A stretch of DNA of 31,648 bases from Promineifilum sp. (GCA_020634335.1 JACKBY010000031.1:1-31648), one strand, 5' to 3'; shown: positions 10,001 through 18,160, counted from the stretch's first letter. Notes: generated from the sequence alone by a model not told the origin. Made by a program: numbers and translations.

Positions 10001-10261
10001 ATAACGCATAACCATGTAGGGCAGGCCATTCTGCTCGTTGTAGTCGTAGATAGGGACGATAGCGACATGTTCCAACGCCGCAGCGGCCTTGGCCTCGCGC
10101 TGGAAGCGGGCGCGGCCGTCAGCCGAGAAGAATTCGGCGCGCGGGGCCTTGAGCGCTACTTGCCGGTCAAGCGTGGGATCGTGGGCCAGATAGACGTCGG
10201 CCATCCCCCCTGAGCCGAGCGGACGAATGACGGTATAGTGGCCGAATGCCGTCGGGGTCAT
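7046..10261 (-). CDS. Ser/Thr protein kinase with TolB - LecA-like - TolB ectodomain
   Basis: The product is 1071 aa. An N-terminal PknB-type kinase carries LGSGGMADVYLA, VALK, HRDVKAAN and DFG. A membrane segment (~YLWLAGAAVAGVAVALFLL) follows at about residue 300. The extracellular part has six PD40/TolB-type repeats (pattern F-S-x-R-D-G-x-x-x-I-Y-x-M). Next comes a ~120-residue domain like the PA-IL/LecA galactophilic lectin, with a Ca-site-like LGPNDDNPADNDG loop. Six more PD40 repeats reach the C-terminus (SDRGGYMDIYRQPWKK). The ATG at 10261 is chosen over the longer frame to 10363 because AGGAGG lies 8 nt before it and the kinase homology starts there. The protein probably couples recognition of an extracellular ligand to intracellular phosphorylation. 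It is a paralogue of the adjacent kinase over the catalytic domain. Confidence 0.93.
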   Translation of the reverse strand: MTPTAFGHYTVIRPLGSGGMADVYLAHDPTLDRQVALKAPRAEFFSADGRARFQREAKAAAALEHVAIVPIYDYNEQNGLPYMVMRYLTGGTLEERLHHRRYTPAEALPVLARVAAALDYAHGRGIIHRDVKAANILFDDKENPYIADFGIAWMATAGETNRLTVTGEVRGTFDYISPEQARGDKHIDGRSDLYALGIVLFEMLTGDVPYHAESAVSLAVQHISAPIPDIRARRPDLPPALQNVIIRALAKRPDDRYPSGAALVADLQRALAGGRIDTPQPTRTATPSASSHGQGNRTYLWLAGAAVAGVAVALFLLLRPTAGVTATNPTSPAATLEVAAKAATPSPEMGPTSTSVAVKKEPPLPDDGITVNDPGIAPELLTATPPDEIVFQSNRDGDFEIYIMEVDGSNLRQLTDNEVDDNFPRVSADGRRIAFQSMRDGNLEIYVMNRDGDQQTRLTFDADEDKFAEWSPDGTEIVFVSKRDSPADLFVMAADGSDVRRITDSPELEGRVRWSPDGQSLAYNASLEPYWQIYVADADGASRRKITNSTYDEWSPEWSPDGEWLLFHSERDSRTNPGIYVMRPDGSDARLLYNGPYEEWGATWSADGSQIIFAINEPGDVDNLYIMDADGGRTRLLVERASYPSWAVGVAATEPANSADVDGQALAISVSATATRTRTGLTIGAGQSVVIEVTGGGWRAGAGAAWPSVGGAGDPQVVSKAVFPLPDRAIMTLIGGIGDSAPFAIGDRLVFTADAPGELWLGPNDDNPADNDGELRVRVTLNVATGDSRGQPIAIAAAPIPLTGDGLIRLTFGERAHYTAVFAPDQSRILMSVEMADGWQVFEADPNGGGLGRQLTHGSNNHYQVDVSPDGRTFLTSANLDGDGDIYLFDTATGEMLQQLTDRPGVDYQPRWLPDGEHFIFSTDDEGIGNDEIFLGTLDGQLTQLIDNGTFDGFASPSHDGQWITFYSGRDDDFEIYVMDINGGNQRRLTTNPGRDASPSFSPDGRWIVFESDRGGNYQLYAVPFEGGEATRLTDSSGNNFVPIISPDGQWLMFQSDRGGYMDIYRQPWKK

Positions 10262-10269
10262 GCAGTTGG

Positions 10270-10275
10270 CCTCCT
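10270..10275 (-). promoter_or_regulatory. Shine-Dalgarno AGGAGG deciding the kinase start
   Basis: AGGAGG reads on the minus strand 8 nt before the ATG at 10261. No such site precedes the upstream in-frame start at 10363. Confidence 0.75.
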
Positions 10276-10590
10276 GTGGGCGGGGAACAAAATCCCGGCA
10301 CGATAGGTTAATAATACCCGGATGAGCAGGATTTGCACAGCATTGCCACCCCATTGAAACCAATTTACACCTGCTCCGTTACCGGCACGATGTCGCACAA
10401 CTGGGGTAATATGGTCAGCGACCGCTTTTCCTCCATTCGCAGCTCGACCGTTACGAATAGGCCCTCAACCTGGCGTGAATCCAAGCCTGTTTATGCATCC
10501 AATATGAGCAGCAGAATCCCGCCGAATTCCACCATACGGGGTGACCTAAGAGGCGCACCCCGCAACGGCCCTCCCCACTATCTCGCCGCC
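10276..10590. other. Intergenic spacer between kinase and metalloprotease
   Basis: No coding signal is visible. On the minus strand a TATTAT box at about 10308-10313 could be a -10 element for the kinase, but I see no convincing -35 at normal spacing. Open frames across it on the plus strand are antisense noise. Confidence 0.4.
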
Positions 10591-13365
10591 TTATTGCCCT
10601 ACTACTATCGGCAGCCACACCCCATGCGCATCCGGGTGGAGGGTCGCCGTGGGCGACCCCGCCGGCCGCGTGCCGGTCGGCGTCACAGTCGGCGGGGTCG
10701 TTCGGGTGGGCGTTGTCGCTGGGCGCGTGCCGGTGGGTGTGGGCGTCAGGGTGCGGGTGCTGGTGGCCGTTGGGGTGGTCGTCGGCCGTGTGCCGGTTGG
10801 CGACGCGGAGGTGGTCGGCGTGACGGTAGCCGTTGGCGTGCGGGTCGGCGTGGGGCTGGGCGTCGCGGTTGGCGTGGCGGTTGGTTGCGGCGGCACGGGC
10901 AGCGGCCCCAGCCGCAGATCGCGAAAGGTGGCTGTCACGTAGCTGCCGGGCTGGTTTGAGGTGGCGGCCAGTCCATAGACGTACTCCGACCCCAACCCGC
11001 CCAGCGTCACCGGCGGGCCGGCAGGCTCGTAATAGACGCCGTCCGTCGAGGTATAGGCCGTGATCGCCTGGCCCTGCTTTACCAGACGCAGCCAGATCGG
11101 CAGCGGCGCGCCGTCGGCCACGTTGATGCTGGTCGTCGCTCCGCCCGTCGTGGTGCGATATTTGAGTTTGACGGCCCGATTGCGGCCGGTGACGTGGAGG
11201 GTGAACTCCGGCGCGTTGGCCGCCGTCGAGCCGCGGATCATCAGCCCGGCCTTGGCCGTATTGTTGTCGTTGGTCTCCCAGCCGGCCAGCCGCGCCCGCA
11301 GGTCGAGGTCGCCTGTGCCGAGCATGTAGCGGAAGAACAGGCTGTCGGCTTTCTTGTAGATGTCGCCGCCGGTGGCCTGGAGGGTCACTTCGTCGGCCGC
11401 TTCGCTGGCTGTGCCGTCGGAGCCGTTGCCGATGGCCGTCGCCGCCCAGGGCACGGCCGCCGTGCGCGCGAAGGTGGCCCCCACCGCCTGGCCGGGCTGA
11501 TTCGACGTGACGGCCAGGCCATAGCGGTAGGTGGCGGGGAAATCGGCCAGCGTTTGTGGTGGGGCGATTTGCGTCCAGTCCACGTCATTGGCCGAGTAGA
11601 AGGCGGCGAAGGCGCGGCCGGTCTTGACGATCTTCAGCCACACCGGCAGTGTCAGGTCGACGCTGCCGTCGGCCGACTTGGTGGTCCCTCCGGCTGACTC
11701 GCGCCATTTCAGTTTGACGGCATTGTCGGGCCCAGTCACATGGACAGTGAAGTGGGGGGCGTCGGCGTCGAGCGCAGCGCGGATCATCAGCCCCGCTTTG
11801 GCCGACTGGATGCCGGCCGCGTCCCAGCCGATCAGGCGCGTTTTCAGTTCCAGGCTGCCCGCGGCCGTCTGGTGGGCGAAGAATAAGCTGTCGGCCGGGC
11901 CGAAGATGTCGCCGCCGGACGCGCTGATGGTCAGATCGTCGTTGTCGTCCAGGTCGCCGGCCGCGCCCACGCCCACGGCCGTGCCCGTCCAGTCGCTGGG
12001 CCGCACGGTGGAAATGGTCACCCGATAGCCGTCGCCCACGGCCTCATCGACGGTGACGACCACACTGTCCAGCCCGGTGAAGGTCTCGCCGACCGTCCAC
12101 AGGGCGGCCGCGTCGCCGGGGTCGCCGTCGTTGTCGGGGTCCACCACGCGGGCGGGCCGGACGCGGTTGGTGATGACCTCGTGGATGACCAGGCCGTTGC
12201 CGGGCAGCTTGGCGTCATAGCCGGCGCGGCGGCGCGCCTCGACGGTGTAGAAGTGGGTGGAGGAGCCGTCGATGGGAATCTGGGCCATCATGTAGCCCTC
12301 GTCGCCCGGCGCGTCGAGTGGCTCCAGGCGGATGGTCTGCGCGCCGCCGCCGTGGATGTAGCGGCGCGCCGGCGGCAGCCAGCCCAACAGTTCCAGGTGA
12401 TAGGCGATTGTGCCCTGACCGACGCAGTTGTAGACCGGATCGCGGGTGATGGCGCAGTTGGCCCGGTCTTTGCTCATCACGTCCCACGGACTGTCATAGG
12501 TCTGCCCGTAGTCGCCGGACGAGTGGGGCAGGCCGAAGCTGTGACCCATCTCGTGCATGACGACGCTGATGTTGTTCCAGGCCCAGGGCGGTAGCCAGGT
12601 CAGGCGATAGACGCGGGTCACGCCGTCGGCCGTCAGGGACTGCGACCCGCCCCAGGCGCAACAGCCGATGTCGGCGTTGAAGGTGAGGTTCACGCCGCTG
12701 TAGGCCGGGAAGGCGACGTCGGCGTCGGCCGCGGCGGCGCAGTCCTTGGCCAGCGCGGTCAGATCAGGCGAGTCATTGGGCAGGTAGTGGGTCGACGGCT
12801 GCGGCAGCGTGTAGGGTCCGAAGGCGGCGCTGCCGTCGACGCTGATCGCCCCGTAGGACAGCGCCGGCCAATAGTGATTGAGGGCGGGCGCGTCCGCGCC
12901 GTACATGCCCTGGAAATAGTCGGCCGGCTTGTGGGCGGCGGCGATGTCGGGGAAACTGCACAGGATCGTGACGAAGGGTTGCGCGCCGGACACGATCAGG
13001 GCCGTGGGCGCGCGGCCGTCCACAGGGCGAAGGTCATCCACGAGCCAGACCGGATCGCCGGGCGCGGCCTGAGCCGGGCCGCTTATGACGGCGACGACCC
13101 GGCGGCCGTTGAGGGCGAGGGCCTGGGCTTTGGCCGTCGCGCCAAGTTGCAGGCGAATGGTCGTGCCGTCGTCGGCGAGCAGGTCGTAGCGGACGAGGGG
13201 ATCGCCCTCGGGCGGATCGCCCCAGGTGACGGCCAGCGTACCGACGCGGGTGCGATCGGCGACCGGCGGTTGGGCAACGAGCGACCGGAGCGGGGTCCGT
13301 AGGAGTGCGAGAGACAGCAATGAGGCGACTAGCAGGATCAATCGCGGGAAGATGCGCGCGTGCAT
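10591..13365 (-). CDS. Secreted zinc metalloprotease (M6/metzincin-like) with two lectin-like repeats
   Basis: The product is 924 aa. A signal peptide or anchor lies at ~5-25. The protease domain has HEMGHSFGLPHS near residue 268, giving three His ligands and the catalytic Glu, and a Met-turn-like WDVMS about 20 residues on. Two tandem ~170-residue beta-sandwich repeats follow, with shared blocks KAGLMIR, FTVHVTG and YGLA-TSNQPG; they resemble DUF1349/concanavalin-type modules. A ~90-residue Pro/Thr-rich stalk leads to the terminal VWLPIVVGQ. The start at 13365 is supported by GGAG about 7 nt upstream and by the signal peptide; the longer open frame upstream is antisense to the permease gene. 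It is probably a surface or secreted protease for polymer degradation. Confidence 0.9.
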   Translation of the reverse strand: MHARIFPRLILLVASLLSLALLRTPLRSLVAQPPVADRTRVGTLAVTWGDPPEGDPLVRYDLLADDGTTIRLQLGATAKAQALALNGRRVVAVISGPAQAAPGDPVWLVDDLRPVDGRAPTALIVSGAQPFVTILCSFPDIAAAHKPADYFQGMYGADAPALNHYWPALSYGAISVDGSAAFGPYTLPQPSTHYLPNDSPDLTALAKDCAAAADADVAFPAYSGVNLTFNADIGCCAWGGSQSLTADGVTRVYRLTWLPPWAWNNISVVMHEMGHSFGLPHSSGDYGQTYDSPWDVMSKDRANCAITRDPVYNCVGQGTIAYHLELLGWLPPARRYIHGGGAQTIRLEPLDAPGDEGYMMAQIPIDGSSTHFYTVEARRRAGYDAKLPGNGLVIHEVITNRVRPARVVDPDNDGDPGDAAALWTVGETFTGLDSVVVTVDEAVGDGYRVTISTVRPSDWTGTAVGVGAAGDLDDNDDLTISASGGDIFGPADSLFFAHQTAAGSLELKTRLIGWDAAGIQSAKAGLMIRAALDADAPHFTVHVTGPDNAVKLKWRESAGGTTKSADGSVDLTLPVWLKIVKTGRAFAAFYSANDVDWTQIAPPQTLADFPATYRYGLAVTSNQPGQAVGATFARTAAVPWAATAIGNGSDGTASEAADEVTLQATGGDIYKKADSLFFRYMLGTGDLDLRARLAGWETNDNNTAKAGLMIRGSTAANAPEFTLHVTGRNRAVKLKYRTTTGGATTSINVADGAPLPIWLRLVKQGQAITAYTSTDGVYYEPAGPPVTLGGLGSEYVYGLAATSNQPGSYVTATFRDLRLGPLPVPPQPTATPTATPSPTPTRTPTATVTPTTSASPTGTRPTTTPTATSTRTLTPTPTGTRPATTPTRTTPPTVTPTGTRPAGSPTATLHPDAHGVWLPIVVGQ
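10640..10905 (-). repeat. Low-complexity Pro/Thr stalk-coding tract
   Basis: Degenerate short tandem repeats of GT/GC-rich triplets (read on the plus strand as GGCGTG, GTCGGC and GTGCCGGT words) encode the Thr-Pro-rich stalk of the metalloprotease. Length is likely to vary between strains. Confidence 0.7.
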
Positions 13366-13514
13366 GGTAATCTCCACCGGGTGGGCGATCGAAGTTTGAC
13401 GGGCAACCCGCGGCAACTGTTGGCACGATCGCGTAGAGAGAAGTGTACACAGGATAGGCGATTGAGGCCAATGGGCTCGGCCGCCTCTTATGTCCCATCG
13501 AGTCGCCGGCCGCG

Positions 13515-15380
13515 TTACCGATCCAGATAAAACGGCACGTCGATCACCGCCCGGCTTTTGCCCATCCGGCGGCGGTAGAGCAGAGCCAGCTTCAACGGCA
13601 ACGCGGTCTGATTGTGCAGCAGAAATTGCCACCAGTGGGCGGGGACGAACTCCGGGATGAGGACGCTGACCGGCCAGTCGTCGTCGCGCTCGGCGTCCAT
13701 GCGGTCCAGTGCCTCGAGGAAGGGGCCGATGAGCGAGCGATAGGGCGACGGCACGGTGACCAGATTGGCCACGGCGTCGAGACCGGCCGCCCGCCAGCGC
13801 TCGCGCATGATTTCGGCTGTGCCCGGCTCCAGCTCGACGAAGACGGCCGTCACCTCGTCGGCGATGGAACAGGCGTAGTTGAGCGCCTCGATGACGCCGC
13901 GATGCACCCCGGCGATGGGCATGACGACGCGGGTGGGGCGCGTGCAGCCAACCGGCGGCGCGGTCTCGTCCAGGTGTAGCTGCCGGCCAACTTCGGCATA
14001 ATGGTTGCGAATGCGCAGGAAGAGCAGCACCAACAGGGGCACCAACAGCACGACGATCCAGGCTCCGTGGGCGAATTTGCTCGCGCCGATGACCAGCAAG
14101 GCCGTGCCGGTGGTCAGCGCGCCCAGACCGTTGAGCGACGCCTTGGCTCGCCAACCCGGGCCGCGCTTGCGCCACCAGCGGCGCACCATGCCCGCCTGCG
14201 ACAGCGTGAAGGCCAGAAACGCGCCCACGGCAAAAAGCGGGATAAGGGCGTGGGTGTCGCCGCCAAAGGCGACGATTAGCCCGGCCGTCAGGATGGTCAG
14301 CAGCAGGATGCCGTTGGAAAACACCAGCCGGTCGCCCACCGCCCGCAGCTGGCGGGGCATGAATCCGTCCTGGGCCATGATGGAGACGACGCGCGGGAAG
14401 CCGGCGTAACTGGTATTGGCGGCGACGACGAGCACCAGCAGCGTCGCCACCTGCACCAGCAGATAGAGCGGGCCGGTTCCGAACAGACGCCGGGCCAACG
14501 CGGAGAGGATGGTCTCGTTCGGCCCGGCGGTGACCGCCAGATACTGGGTCAGGCCGACGGTGCCGATGAAGAGCACGCCCATCAGCAGCGCCATCACGAC
14601 CATGGTTCGCTTGGCGTTAGCCCTCTCCGGCGGTTCAAAAACGGGTACGGCGTTGCTGATTGCTTCGACGCCGGTCAGCGCTGTCGCGCCGGAGGCAAAG
14701 GTGCGCAGCAGCAGGGCCAGCGTCACCGGCACGAGCAGAGCCGGGGAGGCGCTGCCGGTCGGGTCGGGGATGACGGCCGGGAATGTGCCCGCCCCACCAC
14801 GCAGGGCCACGACGATGCCCCAGGCGATCAGGCCCAGATAGGCAGCCAGAAACAGGTAAACCGGCACGGTCATGGCCGTGCCCGCCTCGCGCGCGCCGCG
14901 CAAGTTGATCAGAGTGATGAGAACCAGCAACGCCAACGCCAGCGGCACGCGATAGGGCCACAGCGTCGGATAGGCCGAGGCGATGGCAGCCACGCCGGCG
15001 GTCAGACTGACGGCCGCGTTGAGCAAGTAGGACATTAGCAAGGCTGCGGCGGCCGTCAGGCCGGGCACATCGCCCAGATTCTCGCGGGCGACGGTATAGG
15101 AGCCGCCGCCGGATGGATAGGCGTCGATGGTTTGCCGGTAGGACAAAGTCACGATGACCAGCAGGCCGGTAATGACGACGGCCAGGTCGACGGCATGGGC
15201 CAGCCCGGCCGCTCCGGCTGCGAGCAGGCCCAGGTAGATTTCCTGATTGGCGTAGGCGATGGAGGCCAGCGCGTCGGGCGACAGCGAGGCCAGGGCGCGC
15301 ACCTTGTCCAGGCGGGTCTCGCCCGAGCGCTCGGAGGGAAGGGGGGAACCGATGATCAGATGACGGATGTGGTTAAGCAT
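13515..15380 (-). CDS. kimA: KimA-type potassium importer (APC superfamily)
   Basis: The product is 621 aa. The N-terminus (LIIGSPLPSERSGE, RLDKVRALASLSPDALAS, IAY) and the blocks YPSGGGSYTVARENLG, TGVEAISNAVPVF and ANTSYAGFPR match the pattern of Bacillus KimA (YdaO, ~607 aa). That protein is a high-affinity K+/H+ symporter with 12 membrane spans and a cytoplasmic C-terminal domain. Here ~12 hydrophobic segments occupy residues ~35-460, followed by a soluble ~160-residue USP-like tail ending in a YHF-like PFYLDR. Bacillus kimA is controlled by c-di-AMP; I saw no ydaO-type riboswitch upstream here. The gene lies 149 bp before the metalloprotease on the same strand. A less specific alternative is a general APC amino-acid permease. 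Confidence 0.85.
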   Translation of the reverse strand: MLNHIRHLIIGSPLPSERSGETRLDKVRALASLSPDALASIAYANQEIYLGLLAAGAAGLAHAVDLAVVITGLLVIVTLSYRQTIDAYPSGGGSYTVARENLGDVPGLTAAAALLMSYLLNAAVSLTAGVAAIASAYPTLWPYRVPLALALLVLITLINLRGAREAGTAMTVPVYLFLAAYLGLIAWGIVVALRGGAGTFPAVIPDPTGSASPALLVPVTLALLLRTFASGATALTGVEAISNAVPVFEPPERANAKRTMVVMALLMGVLFIGTVGLTQYLAVTAGPNETILSALARRLFGTGPLYLLVQVATLLVLVVAANTSYAGFPRVVSIMAQDGFMPRQLRAVGDRLVFSNGILLLTILTAGLIVAFGGDTHALIPLFAVGAFLAFTLSQAGMVRRWWRKRGPGWRAKASLNGLGALTTGTALLVIGASKFAHGAWIVVLLVPLLVLLFLRIRNHYAEVGRQLHLDETAPPVGCTRPTRVVMPIAGVHRGVIEALNYACSIADEVTAVFVELEPGTAEIMRERWRAAGLDAVANLVTVPSPYRSLIGPFLEALDRMDAERDDDWPVSVLIPEFVPAHWWQFLLHNQTALPLKLALLYRRRMGKSRAVIDVPFYLDR

Positions 15381-15692
15381 TGTGATGGGTGACTAACTCC
15401 CTGTCGATGATACTCCCATTTCAGTCATGTGGGGTAAGAGAAGATGCGCCTCCCGGTAATCCTGTTATCAGGTAAAACCGGGTTTCGGGCACGCGGGCAA
15501 ACGGTATTCCATGTTACAATGGTTTTGAGGCGAATTCATAGGTCGAGTGCGATGCACTGTTACCAACGCAACATGATCCGCGGAATTTGCGGATGGCGCA
15601 GACGACCTGATTTAATCCGCGAGATCGGCGTCATCTGTGGTTTACCCTTCTGGGAATTGTCAATATGACCGTGTAGTCATTGGAGGTTAGCC
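15381..15692. other. Divergent promoter region with small palindromic repeats
   Basis: This spacer separates the minus-strand importer from the plus-strand Asp-box gene, so it must hold promoters in both directions. ATCCGC-N7-GCGGAT (15576-15594) is a clear hairpin, followed by a related inverted word around 15614-15645. A TGTTACAAT box (15512-15520) could be an extended -10 on the plus strand, but no good -35 accompanies it. Confidence 0.4.
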
Positions 15693-17117
15693 ATGTTGTC
15701 CCGCATCGTGTGTCGTGGGCCGGTCGTTATGCGCCCTTATTGGCGGGTGTTGCTGGTTGTGGTGTGGGCGGCGGCGGGCGTGGCGCTGCTGGCCGGCCGG
15801 TCGCGGCCCGCGCCGACCGGCATCGGCGAGGCCGAGAAGGTCGGCAGCGGCCGCTCGTTTGCCGGGCAGGTGGACGCGGCCGCCCGGCCGAGCGCGTCGG
15901 CGGTGGCGTCGGGGTTTGCCGCCTCGCGCCTGTGGAGCGGCGAAGACGACTGGGAGCCGGCCAACGCCGCTGACCCGTCGTCGCCCTACGTCTACCAGCT
16001 CACCACGCGCTACTCCGGCGAGGCGGCCTGTCGCCGCTGCGCGCTGCCGGCCATCATCTTCAGGCGCTCGGCCGACGGCGGGAACACGTGGGAACCGGAT
16101 CGCTTCCTCTCGCCCAGCCGCCGTTCGCAAAACGACCCGATGATCGAGGTCGCCACCGACGGCACGATCTACGTCGCCTGGCTGGAGCGCTACCGGCCCG
16201 GCGTCTCGTTCAGCAAGTCGAGCGACCACGGCGACACCTGGAGCAAGCCGGTGCGTTTTACCGAGATGTTCCTGAAACCACGCTGGAACGACCGGCCGGT
16301 GCTGGCTATTTCCGGAGACGGCCGGCACGTCTACGTCGCCTATAATGCCAGCGATAGCTACATCGTCGCCTCCCACGATTTTGGCGAGACGTGGCAGCGG
16401 CGGGTGATGACCAATCGCGGTCAGCGTTACTGGTTTCATTCGTCCGGAGCGGTGGCCCCCGACGGCACGGCCTACTTCGGCGTGTTCGACTTCAGCCAGG
16501 ACTATCGCGGCCCGGCCCACGCCGGCGTGCTGCGCTCCACTGACGGGGGTCTCACCTGGCAGTATAGCCGGCTAGACCAGTCGGCGCGGATGCCTGATTG
16601 CGAGTGGGCGGCCGGCTGCTACTTCGGCTTCCTGGGCGGGTCGATTGGGCTGGCCGTGGACGATAGCGGGGCAGTGGTGGTCGCCTATCACACCGGCGAC
16701 GAGCCGCGCGCGCCGCAGCCCATGTACACGCGGCGCTCCGCCGACGGCCTGATCTGGGAGCCACGGCAGCAGTTGTCGGCCGAGACGCTGGAGCACAATG
16801 CCTTTCCGGCGGTGGCCGCCGGGCCGGGGTCGGGCGATTTTCGTGTGGCCTGGCAGGGCAGCCTCGACGGCCGGCCGGACACGTGGAACACGTGGCTTCG
16901 CCAAACGGCCGACGGCGGCCGCACCTGGGCCGAGCCGCTGCGCCTGTCGGACACCACCACGCCCGCGCCCTACCGTTCGACCGACGGCTATCGCTTTCCT
17001 TATGGCGATTACATGGAATTGTCCGTCGACGGCGATGGCGTGAATCACGTCATCTGGGGCGAGGGGCTCAGCTACTATGGCCCCGGCGGGACATGGTATA
17101 GCGCGGGTCAATATTGA
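15693..17117 (+). CDS. Asp-box (BNR/sialidase-like) beta-propeller surface protein
   Basis: The product is 474 aa. An N-terminal membrane anchor or signal (~13-33) is followed by six Asp-box motifs of the S-x-D-x-G-x-x-W kind, for example SADGGNTW, SSDHGDTW, STDGGLTW and TADGGRTW. They indicate a six-bladed sialidase-type propeller. The RIP and catalytic Arg triad of true sialidases are not obvious, so enzymatic activity is unproven. GGAGG lies about 7 nt before the ATG, which fixes the start. The gene end overlaps the possible start of the EamA transporter by ~40 bp, suggesting co-transcription. Confidence 0.85.
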   Translation: MLSRIVCRGPVVMRPYWRVLLVVVWAAAGVALLAGRSRPAPTGIGEAEKVGSGRSFAGQVDAAARPSASAVASGFAASRLWSGEDDWEPANAADPSSPYVYQLTTRYSGEAACRRCALPAIIFRRSADGGNTWEPDRFLSPSRRSQNDPMIEVATDGTIYVAWLERYRPGVSFSKSSDHGDTWSKPVRFTEMFLKPRWNDRPVLAISGDGRHVYVAYNASDSYIVASHDFGETWQRRVMTNRGQRYWFHSSGAVAPDGTAYFGVFDFSQDYRGPAHAGVLRSTDGGLTWQYSRLDQSARMPDCEWAAGCYFGFLGGSIGLAVDDSGAVVVAYHTGDEPRAPQPMYTRRSADGLIWEPRQQLSAETLEHNAFPAVAAGPGSGDFRVAWQGSLDGRPDTWNTWLRQTADGGRTWAEPLRLSDTTTPAPYRSTDGYRFPYGDYMELSVDGDGVNHVIWGEGLSYYGPGGTWYSAGQY

Positions 17118-18099
17118 GCGACAGGTGGTCCAGCAGGTGGTGACGCCCAGCGCGGATACCCGCCGCGGCACACTGGTGGGGAGCACGGCCGTGTTGTTGT
17201 GGTCGACGCTGGCCGCCCTGACGACGCTCAGCGGCGACATCCCGCCGTTCCAGTTGCTGGCGATGACCTTCACCCCGGCGTTTCTGGTGGGCGTGGGCCT
17301 GTGGGTGTGGGAAGCCCGCCGCGGCCGTCGTAGCGCCGGTTTCTTAACCGGCTCCGACCACAACACCAGTGTCATAACCGGCAGTCCGGACGCGGATTCA
17401 CCGGATAAGAATCCGGTGCTACAGCGGTTGCGCTTGTCCCCGGCTGTGTGGGCGCTGGGCATCTATGGGTTGTTCGGCTACCACTTCGCCTACTTCATGG
17501 GCATGCGCCTAGCCCCGCCGGTGGAGGCCGGGCTGCTCAATTATCTCTGGCCGCTGCTCATCGTCGTCTTTGCCGGCTTTCTGCCCGAGGAGCGGCTGCG
17601 CAAGCGGCAAGTGGCCGGGGCGCTGCTGGGGTTCGCCGGGGCGGGCCTAATCGTGACGCGCGGGCGCGGCATCTATGTCGATCCACAATACCTGCCCGGC
17701 TACGCCTTTGCCGTCGCCGCCGGGGTCATTTGGGCCAGCTACTCGGTGCTGTCGCGGCGGGCGCGGGCCGTGCCCACCAGCGCGGTAGGGGCGTTCTGCG
17801 GGGCCACGGCCGTGCTGGCCCTGCTCTGCCACCTGCTACTGGAGCCGACGGTGTGGCCGTCGGGTGGGCAGTGGGCGGCGGTGCTGGGCCTGGGGCTGGG
17901 GCCGGTGGGTGTGGCTTTCTACACGTGGGACTATGGCGTGAAGCGCGGCGACATCCAGACACTGGGCGCGCTGGCCTATGCCGCGCCGCTGCTGTCGACG
18001 GGGCTGCTGGTGGGCCTGGGGCTGGCCGAGCCGTCGTGGGTGCTGCTGGCGGCCACGGCGCTCATCACCGGGGGGGCGGTGCTGGCCTCCTGGAAATGA
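17077..18099 (+). CDS. EamA/DMT family transporter with repeat-derived insert
   Basis: The product is up to 340 aa. About ten hydrophobic segments form two EamA halves (pattern GIYGLFGYHFAYFMGM, AGLLNYLWPLLIVVFAG, then SYSVLSRRARAVPTS). The family exports amino acids or metabolites; the substrate is not predictable. The ATG at 17077 overlaps the preceding gene by 41 bp; GTG codons at 17125, 17137 or 17140 are alternatives, and no start has a strong ribosome site. Codons for about 30 residues (AGFLTGSDHN... to ...KNPVLQR, bases ~17328-17425) derive from the hairpin repeat family found at 20250-20510. They lie in frame in a loop between early membrane spans, and the frame stays open. Confidence 0.85.
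   Translation: MAPAGHGIARVNIERQVVQQVVTPSADTRRGTLVGSTAVLLWSTLAALTTLSGDIPPFQLLAMTFTPAFLVGVGLWVWEARRGRRSAGFLTGSDHNTSVITGSPDADSPDKNPVLQRLRLSPAVWALGIYGLFGYHFAYFMGMRLAPPVEAGLLNYLWPLLIVVFAGFLPEERLRKRQVAGALLGFAGAGLIVTRGRGIYVDPQYLPGYAFAVAAGVIWASYSVLSRRARAVPTSAVGAFCGATAVLALLCHLLLEPTVWPSGGQWAAVLGLGLGPVGVAFYTWDYGVKRGDIQTLGALAYAAPLLSTGLLVGLGLAEPSWVLLAATALITGGAVLASWK
17328..17425. repeat. Hairpin repeat pair inside the EamA coding region
   Basis: GCCGGTT-TCTT-AACCGGC (about 17335-17352) with flank GTAGC before and TCCGAC after, and CACCGGAT-AAGA-ATCCGGTG (17399-17418) followed by CTACAG. Both hairpins and their flanks match intergenic copies at 20281-20510, one in each orientation. The insert length keeps the reading frame. 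Confidence 0.85.
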
Positions 18100-18114
18100 G
18101 GCGATTGGCCCAAC

Positions 18115-18132
18115 CACCAAATACTTTTGGTG
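18115..18132 (+). repeat. Hairpin after the EamA gene
   Basis: CACCAAA-TACT-TTTGGTG is a perfect 7-bp stem 16 bp after the transporter stop. No T-tract follows, so it is at most a weak terminator or an mRNA-end structure. Confidence 0.45.
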
Positions 18133-18145
18133 AATATACAAAATA

Positions 18146-18160
18146 GTTGTTGACAACAAC
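18146..18160 (+). promoter_or_regulatory. Palindrome over the -35 box (candidate operator)
   Basis: GTTGTTG-A-CAACAAC is a perfect 7-bp inverted repeat with one central base. It covers the TTGACA -35 box of the DUF2089 gene and is flanked on both sides by AAAATAG (18140-18146 and 18161-18167). A repressor bound here would block RNA polymerase. Confidence 0.55.

Noticed and set aside
10649..10942. Val/Gly-rich plus-strand frames
   Set aside because: Antisense of the Pro/Thr stalk of the metalloprotease; composition follows from the repeat.
13366..14175. N-terminal extension of the metalloprotease frame
   Set aside because: It runs antisense-frame through the kimA coding region and 5' spacer. 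The signal peptide and ribosome site place the start at 13365.
15381..15692. c-di-AMP (ydaO) riboswitch before kimA
   Set aside because: Expected for Bacillus kimA, but I could not find its conserved core in this spacer.
15687..17462. Long minus-strand frames opposite the Asp-box gene
   Set aside because: Shadows of a GC-rich gene; six Asp-box motifs are readable on the plus strand.
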